Of a stretch of DNA of 64,000 bases, positions 35,701-43,700 are shown in pieces. The notes below the pieces were generated by a model that saw only the letters and a program-made list of their open reading frames with translations, made no database searches and was not told the origin of the DNA. The DNA is from Fibrobacter succinogenes (GTDB lineage Bacteria > Fibrobacterota > Fibrobacteria > Fibrobacterales > Fibrobacteraceae), in contig CADAWC010000002.1 in assembly GCA_902791475.1 (NCBI GenBank), positions 84,299 to 148,298 on the forward strand, in the 5' to 3' direction. Made by a program: the position numbers and the translations under genes. The first letter of the stretch is position 1. The number at the start of each line of letters is the position of its first letter.

Positions 35701-37043
35701 ACAAGTTCCTGTTGCATTACATGATTCCGTCCATCATCTCGCCTGTAGAACACTTGCCTTTGTCCGCCAACGGAAAAATTGACCGTAAAAAGATTGTCGA
35801 ATTTTTCGTTGCCAACAAGGAAAGTGCAGCCAAGAACAGCACTACAGATTCAAGCGTTCCAACGACTCCGCTCGAAAAGGAAATTCTGGAAATTTGGTCC
35901 AAGGCTCTCAAATCTGATAATTTGGGATTGGATTCCAACTTCTACGATTTTGGCGCAGATTCCTTGACCATGGCGCAGGTCGCCACAACGCTCAGAAACG
36001 GAATTGCCTCAAAGGTTCCGTTCGATGCACTTTTAAAGCAGATGCTTGACGAACCCACCGTAAAAGACACTGTTAGATTCCTAACTGAAAAGCCAAAGAA
36101 TGAAAATTCTAAACAACGCGAAATGCTCAAGACCATTCATTATGGAAAGCCCAACAACGATTGTCTTCGCATTTTGCTGCCGGCCATTTTCTGGAACGCA
36201 GATAAATTCAACATTCTTGTAGAACAGCTCGTTCAGCAAGACCTTGGTGAAATTCTTTTCTTCGGATTGAACGACCTTGATGAATTCTGCAAGCTGAAAC
36301 CCAAGGAAGTCGGCCCGACTCTCGCTAAAAAGTTTGCGGAAGCCGTTCTTGCAACAAATTACAAAAAAGTTCAGATTATTACCTACTGCTACATAAGCCC
36401 CGTCGGCATCGAAATGGCCGAACGCCTCATTGACAAGGGCATAGAAGTCATCGATTTCGGCATCATCGACGGAAGCCGTCTCGGGTTCCAATGCAAGACG
36501 AATACCGTTCGCGACATCTTCTTTGCAGAAATGATCGGAGTCGATTTTAACAAATGGGGACTCAACATTGAAGATTTCGTCGTCACGTTCAACAAGATGA
36601 TGAGTTCGACCAACAAGAAGATTATCACGGATAAGGATATCGAACTTTTGTCCAAGGAGTTCACTTCCGGAGAAAAACTTGTCGATTTCATGCACATGTC
36701 CGATGACGAAAAACTGGATTTGTGCATCAAATACACAAGCGCTTTTGGCGAAAACGCCGATAGAAGTACATTCGAAAGACTTGTACGTATGTTCAACCAG
36801 GGATTCAACGTCATGACGGACTTTACGCCCGCACCATTATTCGGAAACCTGAGATACTTCAAGGCCCATAACGACGATGGCATCTACCGTTACTTCGACA
36901 TTCTCTACCACGATTGGGACGAGCTTTGCCTCGGCGAATTGGAGGTGTCCCCCATTCCAGGAAACCACTTGACTTGCCTCTCCAATCCCGAATACGTCAA
37001 GGCAATTGCAGACAAACTCAACTACAAGAAGCTTTCGAGGTGA
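32775..37043 (+). CDS. NRPS: docking, Cy, adenylation (Cys), carrier and Cys-type thioesterase
   Basis: This 1422-residue terminating module begins with a TubC-type docking domain (1-55, IEALIESFEKSGIHLFMDGE). The Cy domain is ~70-490; its motif is E201-FLLA-D206-WT-S209, Glu replacing the usual first Asp. Adenylation ~520-1005: TSGSTGEPKG, LNFDLSVYDIFG, VWNTVPALMKM, LSGDWIPV, CLGGATEASIW, YLTGD, NGKIDRK; pocket D-L-Y-N-F-S-L-I-W-K, near the cysteine code. Carrier ~1030-1100 (NFYDFGADSLTMAQ). The C-terminal thioesterase ~1120-1420 has TYCYISPVGIEMAERL where GxSxG is expected, so Cys1205 takes the nucleophile place, with Asp1232 and His1398 (GNHLTCL) as partners. It should release the finished chain. 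Confidence 0.88.
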   Translation: MNNIEALIESFEKSGIHLFMDGEKLRYKASKELMTPEVLSQLKAHKAEIIEQLNKSANENTFVIDRTHRYEPFPLTDVQSAYMLGRSKTFEYGGVACHVYLEIKYQELDTQKVRDIWNALVAKYDMLHAVINEGGFQQVLKEIPTLEIPEWDLVKHPEKAAAFENFRKEMGSRAYTIGKWPMFGLAVSRSAEGAILHFSIEFLLADWTSIWKLVAEFEAAYFDGIAVSGEEEVSFRDYLIAEKKIKSSARYEKEKSYWMNRIAELPEAPELPKLPANESKDSFGRKFLRIPADAWNRMKTRAKQYGLTPTVPILSCYADVLAKWSQSKRFCINMTVLNRLPLHEKVMDIVGDFTSLSLLEVDLSKRENFLVRTRRLNARLFEDLDNRLFSGVEVMREISRQSKKSSLSMPIVYTSAIGLADSGSPLRGEFSGGISQTPQTFIDCQVMDGAFGLQVNWDYREGVFPAGVLEAMFEAFEKRLLALANENADWENIAEIALPTRDAAERFEANDTKKKWNVRLLQDDFIESVKRTPKKIAIDDGHVKFTFEELDARAKVLASKLIKLGVKPQDCVPVLMEKSSWQIVAVFGILYAGAIYVPIAAAKAKGRAEKIVKKTGAKVAIGISTDEALLENKLTTINVDTLSNDATAIDTTTFPKRIPEDIAYIIYTSGSTGEPKGVVITHKGAMNTIDDMNDRFNVTADDAVLGLSQLNFDLSVYDIFGILAHGGTVIFPTAEDYMNPEAWEALIHKHNITVWNTVPALMKMLLNFVESMSSAEPLPLKEVFLSGDWIPVDMPEKIRKFAPNVDVICLGGATEASIWSNYHRYYPDDGLKILPYGRPLANQTMHILDENLEPCPTMVTGQIALGGDGVALGYYLDEERTAAQFVDLPSTGEHVYLTGDMGRYLPGGEIEFQGRKDNQVKIRGHRIELGEIENVLRDYEFINNAAVVVAPDHKEIYAMIETLAGYSDESLKSYLDKFLLHYMIPSIISPVEHLPLSANGKIDRKKIVEFFVANKESAAKNSTTDSSVPTTPLEKEILEIWSKALKSDNLGLDSNFYDFGADSLTMAQVATTLRNGIASKVPFDALLKQMLDEPTVKDTVRFLTEKPKNENSKQREMLKTIHYGKPNNDCLRILLPAIFWNADKFNILVEQLVQQDLGEILFFGLNDLDEFCKLKPKEVGPTLAKKFAEAVLATNYKKVQIITYCYISPVGIEMAERLIDKGIEVIDFGIIDGSRLGFQCKTNTVRDIFFAEMIGVDFNKWGLNIEDFVVTFNKMMSSTNKKIITDKDIELLSKEFTSGEKLVDFMHMSDDEKLDLCIKYTSAFGENADRSTFERLVRMFNQGFNVMTDFTPAPLFGNLRYFKAHNDDGIYRYFDILYHDWDELCLGELEVSPIPGNHLTCLSNPEYVKAIADKLNYKKLSR

Positions 37044-37049
37044 TGCGAC

Positions 37050-38495
37050 ATGGATATTCCACACCTTATTAACGAATTTGCGACCCGAGGCGTAACGCTT
37101 TGGCTAGACGAAGGCAAGCTCAAGTTCCGCGCTGCAAACGGATCGCTCAGTGTCGAAGACAGGGAATGCCTAAAAGCCAACAAGGCCGGAATCGTCGCAC
37201 ATCTCGAAAAAATTGCCGCAGAAGAATCAAACGCATTCCCGCTTTCGTCCATTCAAAAATCGTACCTCGTCGGTCGCGATCCCGTTTACGATCTTGGTGG
37301 CATAAACACCCATTATTACATGGAGCTGGAAATCGGCGAAACAATAGACATTCCACGGATTGAAAACGCATGGAACGAAGTCATTGCCCACGACGACGCC
37401 CTTCGACTTGTAATCTCTGCAAAGGGTACGCAACGCGTTCTTGAGACCGCACCGAAATACTCTATCGAAATTGTCGAATTGGAATCGGCCAATCAACGGC
37501 TCGAAAAACGCAAGGAATGGAGCCACCACATTTACCCTTTAAATCATTGGCCATTCTTTACAATGCGCGTTTCGCGAGTCCCGAACGAAAATGACGTTTT
37601 GCATTTCGATTTTGACTGCATGATTATGGACGCTTGGAGCGCAAAAATTGCGCTTTCGCAAATGTTCAAGCTCTACCGCGGCGAAACCGTACAATGGATT
37701 GATTACGGATTCAAAGATTATTGCAGCGACTTGATCAAATTCGATAGTCAGCAAGATTATTCGCAAGCCGAAGCTTTCTGGAAATCTAAAATCAATGAAT
37801 TGGTATGCGAACCCGACTTGCCATATGCCAAGCCACTTTCCGAAATTCACAATCACCGTTTTGCTCGTATTTCAGGAGAATTGTCTGTTGACGAATTTGC
37901 ACTGTTCCAGCAGAGATGCCGCGAATACCGCACGACACCGGCGGCAGTCATCAGCACCGCCTATCTAAAAGCGCTTCTCGGGTTCTGCAAGAACGATTCG
38001 CTCACCATCAACTCCACCATATTCAACCGTTTGCCGCTCCACAAGGACATCAATTCGGTCGTCGGAGATTTCACGAACATCGCTTTCATCACGCTTTCCA
38101 AGAAATGCAAAAACTTCTTGGAATGCGTCCAAAGCGTTCAAAAAGACTTGTGGCAACTTGTACGATTCCACACGTATGATGGCACAAAGATTCTCAAGTT
38201 CAAGGAAGGGCTTTCGCCGATGCGCGCACAAATGCCCATTGTGATTACATGCGTACTCGAAAACGGTCAAAAGTCCAACAGCGATATGCCCGATGGACTG
38301 CGCCAAATATACGCATTGAGCAAGACTCCGCAAGTGGTGTTAGATTATCAGGTCACCAATTTTGACGGGAGACTTTCGGTCAACTGGGATTACGCGGAAC
38401 CTGCATTTGCTCCAGAGACTCTGAAAGAAATGTTTGCATCAAACGTCGGTTTACTAAAAAGACTGCTCACTGAAAAATGGGACGAGGTTTTGTAA
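37050..38495 (+). CDS. Stand-alone NRPS docking + heterocyclisation (Cy) protein
   Basis: The 481-residue protein has a TubC-type docking domain (1-58, DIPHLINEFATRGVTLWLDE) and one Cy domain (~65-480): FPLSSIQKSYLVGRDP, the cyclisation motif D189-CMIM-D194-AW-S197, and FTNIAFITL and PQVVLDYQ near the end. There is no adenylation or carrier domain. Cy domains join cysteine to the upstream chain and close the thiazoline ring. The lone A-MT-PCP protein encoded at 27904-30630 lacks a Cy, so the two are likely halves of one module acting in trans. Starts 6 bases after the previous stop. Confidence 0.87.
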   Translation: MDIPHLINEFATRGVTLWLDEGKLKFRAANGSLSVEDRECLKANKAGIVAHLEKIAAEESNAFPLSSIQKSYLVGRDPVYDLGGINTHYYMELEIGETIDIPRIENAWNEVIAHDDALRLVISAKGTQRVLETAPKYSIEIVELESANQRLEKRKEWSHHIYPLNHWPFFTMRVSRVPNENDVLHFDFDCMIMDAWSAKIALSQMFKLYRGETVQWIDYGFKDYCSDLIKFDSQQDYSQAEAFWKSKINELVCEPDLPYAKPLSEIHNHRFARISGELSVDEFALFQQRCREYRTTPAAVISTAYLKALLGFCKNDSLTINSTIFNRLPLHKDINSVVGDFTNIAFITLSKKCKNFLECVQSVQKDLWQLVRFHTYDGTKILKFKEGLSPMRAQMPIVITCVLENGQKSNSDMPDGLRQIYALSKTPQVVLDYQVTNFDGRLSVNWDYAEPAFAPETLKEMFASNVGLLKRLLTEKWDEVL

Positions 38496-39173
38496 ATGCT
38501 ATACATTTTCACAGGAACAGAATCTTTTACGGAACTAGACTTGGCCGGATTATGGCCATTGCTAAGCGAACAGCGAGCCAAGCGAGTTGACAAGTACCGT
38601 TATTTCAAGGATCGCAAGCTTTCGGCATTGGCATACATCCTCTTGCGTTACGCTTTAATCCAAGAAAAAGACATTGACGAAAAAATAGAATTTGAATTCG
38701 GCCCTTACGGAAAACCGTTTATTAAGGGAATGCCGGAACTGCAATTCAGCTTATCGCACTCCACCGAAGGTGTTGTTTGCGCTCTCGCAAGTTCACCCGT
38801 AGGCGTTGACATCGCAGACATCGACCCCGCCAACCTCGATTGCATTAAAAGCGCAATGCACCCCTCTGAACAGCATGCCATAAAAAACTCGAATGACAAA
38901 GCACGCACTTTTGCCCGTTTCTGGTCGATGAAGGAGAGCTTCCTCAAATACACAGGCACAGGAATCGACAACAACATCGCAAGCCTTGATTTTTCGGACT
39001 ACGACGAAAACCTGTTCGATTACAGATACGCCAAAATGCAAGTTGTCGATAGCGAGAAATCGGTCATCACCGCTTACTGTGCAGAACTTTTGCCAGTCAA
39101 CATCCTCACCAAAATTGATCTTTTCGACTTTTTAATAGGAGAACCCCGCAATGCAAAACTTGCCCTCGCTTAA
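38496..39173 (+). CDS. 4'-phosphopantetheinyl transferase (Sfp/EntD type)
   Basis: The 225-residue enzyme carries the family blocks FGPYGKP, QFSLSHSTEGVVCAL, VGVDIADID and the magnesium/catalytic helix FWSMKESFLKYTG (WxxKES..K). It transfers phosphopantetheine from CoA to the carrier domains of the NRPS proteins in this operon. It starts directly after the previous stop and overlaps the next gene by 23 bases. Confidence 0.92.
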   Translation: MLYIFTGTESFTELDLAGLWPLLSEQRAKRVDKYRYFKDRKLSALAYILLRYALIQEKDIDEKIEFEFGPYGKPFIKGMPELQFSLSHSTEGVVCALASSPVGVDIADIDPANLDCIKSAMHPSEQHAIKNSNDKARTFARFWSMKESFLKYTGTGIDNNIASLDFSDYDENLFDYRYAKMQVVDSEKSVITAYCAELLPVNILTKIDLFDFLIGEPRNAKLALA

Positions 39174-40767
39174 TCAAAAACTGAAAGAATATCTCGAATG
39201 CGATTCTCGCATCATTCTAATGAAAAACGGAATTGCAACAAATTTTTCGAAAGCCGAACTCAAAACACGCATTCTTTGCGCACGACATACTTTCGAAAAG
39301 GCTGGGCTAAAACAAGGCGATCTTGTCATTTTCCAAATCAACGGAGCTTCAAAAAAAGCTTTCATGGGAAATTTCTATGCATTATTGAGCATGGGAATCG
39401 CCCCCGTTTTATTGACGGCCGCCCGCAGCAAAGACCACGTAACCCGTTTAATTCGCGTGGCAAACGCCAATCCACAAGCGGCTATCATCGCTGACACCGA
39501 AACAGCAGAATTCATCAAGTTCTTCTGGAAAGAATGCGATTTGAACCGTTTGATTGTCGTTCCCGAAGAAATCACAGAATACCCGCAAAACTTGCCCACC
39601 GAAATTGAATATGTCGATGTAGACCCTAAAGCGCTCGCGCTCGTTCTTTACTCCTCCGGCAGCACCTCCGACCCGAAGGGCGTCATGATGACCAACGAAA
39701 GATTCCTTCTGATGCTCAAGAATCTGAACATCGCGTTAAAGACAAGTTCAAAGGATACATGGTTGCAATGGCTCCCACTTGAACACGCTTTTGGAATTGT
39801 CACGCTCATCACCATCCCGATGTACTACAAGACGGGCGCCGTTCACATGGACGCCGCAGAATTCATCCAGAATCCAAAATCATGGTTTGATGCAGTCAGC
39901 AAGACTCGCGCTACAAAGACATCTGCACCGAATTTTGCCTACCCGCTTCTTTTGAAGGCAATGGACGGTAGCGAAAATTGGGATTTGTCTTGCATTGATT
40001 TTATCTTGAATGGCGGTGAGCCGCTTTCGAAAAAGGTTCTTGCCGAATTCACGCAAACCATGGCAAAATTTGGAATGCACGAACACGCCATCGTCCCGCT
40101 TTACGGACTTACAGAAGCTTTGGGCGCCGTAACGTTCAACATGGACCACGAATACCCGGAACTTGATATCAATAAAGTGACTGCAGGCATTGACTTCGAC
40201 ATGAAAGGTCTTCGCGAAAATGCAAAGGACATTGTCTGTCAAGGCCGAGCCATCCCCGAAATGCAAATCCGCATTTGCGACGACGATAACAAAGTTCTTC
40301 CAGATAACACCGTCGGAAGCATCCAAGTTTTCAGTGACTACATTTGCACAGGCTACCTGAACAAAGATTCATCCGACATGTTCGTTGACGGTTGGCTCGA
40401 CACAGGCGACTTAGGCTTTTTGAGCAACGGTCTCTTATACGTTGTAGGCCGTAAAAAAGACATGTTCTTTATCCACGGCAAAAACATTTATTTGCGCGAC
40501 ATTGAACAAGTTGTCACTTCTAAATTCGGCTACCGTTGTGCCGCTTGTGGTGTGAACGACTCAGCCGCATCCACCAATTACATTTACCTCTTCGTTGAAT
40601 ACGGCGAACCCGAAAAAGTAAACGTCAAGTCTCTCAAAGATCACGTTTTCTCCGAAATGGGATTCGGCTTAAAAGAAGTCATCCCGCTCAAATCGTTGGT
40701 TCTCACAGGCACCGGCAAAATCGCAAAAGAAAAATTGTACGCCGCCTACAAAGAAGGTAAAATTTAA
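39151..40767 (+). CDS. Acyl-AMP ligase (FAAL-like) starter enzyme
   Basis: The 538-residue protein is an ANL-superfamily adenylating enzyme: YSSGSTSDPKGVMMT, LQWLPLEHAFGIVT, LNGGEPLSKKV, LYGLTEALGAVTF, WLDTGDLGFLS and GRKKDMFFIHGKNIYLRDIE with the late Lys in GTGKIAKEKL. The LPLEHAFG segment is like LPLxHDMG of fatty-acyl-AMP ligases and unlike aryl-acid ligases of salicylate or DHB siderophores. It should activate a fatty or similar carboxylic acid and load the carrier domain at the N-terminus of the next protein. The substrate is not defined by sequence. Overlaps the transferase gene by 23 bases. Confidence 0.82.
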   Translation: MQNLPSLNQKLKEYLECDSRIILMKNGIATNFSKAELKTRILCARHTFEKAGLKQGDLVIFQINGASKKAFMGNFYALLSMGIAPVLLTAARSKDHVTRLIRVANANPQAAIIADTETAEFIKFFWKECDLNRLIVVPEEITEYPQNLPTEIEYVDVDPKALALVLYSSGSTSDPKGVMMTNERFLLMLKNLNIALKTSSKDTWLQWLPLEHAFGIVTLITIPMYYKTGAVHMDAAEFIQNPKSWFDAVSKTRATKTSAPNFAYPLLLKAMDGSENWDLSCIDFILNGGEPLSKKVLAEFTQTMAKFGMHEHAIVPLYGLTEALGAVTFNMDHEYPELDINKVTAGIDFDMKGLRENAKDIVCQGRAIPEMQIRICDDDNKVLPDNTVGSIQVFSDYICTGYLNKDSSDMFVDGWLDTGDLGFLSNGLLYVVGRKKDMFFIHGKNIYLRDIEQVVTSKFGYRCAACGVNDSAASTNYIYLFVEYGEPEKVNVKSLKDHVFSEMGFGLKEVIPLKSLVLTGTGKIAKEKLYAAYKEGKI

Positions 40768-40776
40768 GGAGACTTT

Positions 40777-43700
40777 ATGTCGCAATTTTCGCAAAAAGAA
40801 ATTCTTGAAATCGTCAATCAAATTTTAAAACAGAACGTTCAAACAGACACATCTCTTTACGAGGTTTTTGAAGATTCCATCCAGATGTTCCGATTCCTTG
40901 GAGAAATCAAAAATCAGCTGAGCATAGAATTCGGCATGCTAGACTTAGTCAAGGCAGAAACCATCGGCGACTTGGTTGACAAGATTCAAGAAAAACTCGG
41001 CAACGGAGCCGAGGTCGAAAAAAAAATTCCCTTGACGCCAATGCAGCAGTCCTACCGTCTAGGGCGTGAGCAGAATTTCCATGGTTCTGTCAATTCTACC
41101 CATATCTATTTTGAAGTAGAACACGCTCTAGACATCGACAAGGCTGAAGAATGTATCCGCAAGCTCATTGAAAAGCACGAAGCGCTCCGAGCATTTGTCG
41201 AAGACGAAAACCAGTGCATCCTCGCCAAGGACATCTGCAAGAACTTCAAGATTACACGCGAAGCCGTTGCAGAGAGCGATTTGAAACAACATCTCGAACA
41301 GAAGCGTTTACGCGCGCAAACCGAAATGCGCGATCTCGGCAAGTGGCCGCTATTTGACATTACAAACATTTCTACCGAAAAGCGTTCCATCGCCGCAATC
41401 GATTTGGAACTCATGTTCATTGACGGGTTAAGCGCACAGGGACTCGCCTCTGAATTTTTTTCACTTTACCATGAAGGTGTTTTACCATCATTCGACTTCG
41501 ACAATAATCAGCAATACATCGATTGGATCAAGTCTCGCAAGGATTCCACCAAACACGATAACGATGCAGAATTTTGGCACAAGCTCGAAGCCAATATTCC
41601 CGCAGCACCGAAGTTCCCCGTTATAAGCACAAACGACAACGAAGCCAATATTTGCAACCGCGTTCAAAGAAAGTTCAGCAAAGAAACGCTCCGTAAAATG
41701 GAAATCACCGCCCGCAAAAACGGCGTCACCTCCAGCGTAGTCCTCTTCTACCTTTACTTAAAAACGCTCGCAAGATTCAGCGAAAGCGGTGATTTTTCCG
41801 TCAACATCACCATGCTCAACCGTCCTTATGGTATTGAAGGCATGGACCACATTATCGGCGATTACACAAGCAACGTCATCTTTGACTTTTCATCAAAAGC
41901 ACTTGAAGGCTTGAACGTTCGCGACACGCTCCAGAAAGTTCGCGACCGCATGTACGAACGCATCGACCACAGCGCTTACGAAGGCGTCGAAGTCATCCGC
42001 GACTTGATTCGTCAAAAGCAAATTGACAAAGAAAACCCGATGCCGATTGTCTTTACAAGCATGCTCTTCGGCAGGCTCCCTGAACCGCAAGGACTGCAAG
42101 TCAATTATGTACAATCGCAGACATCGCAAGTCAGCATCGATAACCAGATTTGCAAAACGCACGATGGCGGACTCATGATTTCGTGGGACTATCTTGAAAA
42201 GATTTTCCCGAAAGATTTCATTTCCGAAATGTTCCAATTCTACGGTGAGTCCATTGAAAAATTTGCAGATAGCGCAGACTTTACAAGCCCCATCATCAGT
42301 GTTGAAAAAAGAGTAGAAGCTTACAACAGCACCGCAAAAGCATTCAGCATTGAGCACCCGATTGCATACTTGCAGCGTTCCTTCGCCAAGTTCCGCGACA
42401 ACATCGCATTGCAAGACGGCGTCATGACCACCATGAATTATGGCGAACTCGAGGATTCCATACGCAAGGCCATGTTCATGCTCAAAATGCAGGGCGTGAC
42501 TTGTGGCGATTCCGTTGCCATTCTCTCGCAAAAGAATTTTTCAACCGTCATTACAATCTTAGCCACGATGGGACTTGGCGCGACATACATTCCTGTTGAC
42601 GCCAAATGGCCCGAAGATCGAAAGAATTACATTGTCAAGAATTCCAATTGCAAGCTGTTGGTAGAACCGCAAAAACTTGTAGAATCGCCAACCCGCGAAC
42701 GCGCTGATTTTGCACCGAATCCAGACCTTAATGCGACCGCTTACGTCATTTACACTTCCGGAAGCACAGGCGTCCCGAAGGGAGTGCTTATTTCGTACGC
42801 AGCAATGATGAACACCATCATCGACATCAATGAGCGCATGGGCGTAAACGAGCATTCTACAATTCTCGGACTTTCTTCGTACTGCTTCGACCTTTCCGTT
42901 TACGACCTTTTCGGCACATTGATTGCAGGCGGCAAGCTCAACATTGCAAAAGACATTCGCGAAACCGATGAAATCCGCAAGTTCATGGACAGCTCCAAAA
43001 ACATCTTGTGGAATTCCGTCCCTGCCGGCATGGAACTTTTCATCGACAGCCTTGATGAATCCTACACCAATAACGAACTCAAATCCGTTCTCTTGAGTGG
43101 CGACTGGATTTCCGTTTCGCTCCCGGAACGCATCCGCAAGCATTTTCCCAATGCCAAAATTTACAGTTTAGGAGGTGCTACCGAAGCATCCATTTGGTCC
43201 ATCTACTTCCCGATTGAGCAAGTGGATCCATCATGGCAAAGCATTCCTTACGGATACCCGCTTGCAAACCAGACTATTTACGTTCTGAATGAATCCCTTG
43301 AAATCTGTCCGCCCGAAGTACAGGGAGAAATCTACATCGGCGGCGTAGGCGTGGCCCAAGGTTACGCCAATAGCGAAGAAAAGACGAAAGCCGCATTCAT
43401 CGAGCATCCGAAATTCGGACGCATTTACAAGACCGGTGATTTCGGGCGTTTTTCGTCGAACGGTTACGTCGTATTCCTCGGACGCAAGGACAGCCAAGTT
43501 AAAGTTGGCGGTTACCGAATTGAACTCGGCGAAATTGAGCAACGCATGAACGCCATCGCGTCCGTTGATAGCGCCATCGTCGTTCTGGACACGAACAAGC
43601 AAATTGTCGCATTCTACACCGGCACGCAACAGGATAAAGAATGGTTCAAGAATGAGCTTTCGCAGTTCCTGCCTGTGTACATGATTCCGCACAAGTTCAT

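Noticed and set aside
30595..40767. Shared C-terminal tails EEGEI (27904-30630), EIEGEI (30627-31700) and EGKI (39151-40767) as possible docking motifs
   Set aside because: In each case these last codons (such as GAA GAG GGT GAA or GAA GGA GAA) contain or adjoin the Shine-Dalgarno sequence of the next gene, which explains the likeness without a docking role. TubC docking partners must be sought elsewhere.
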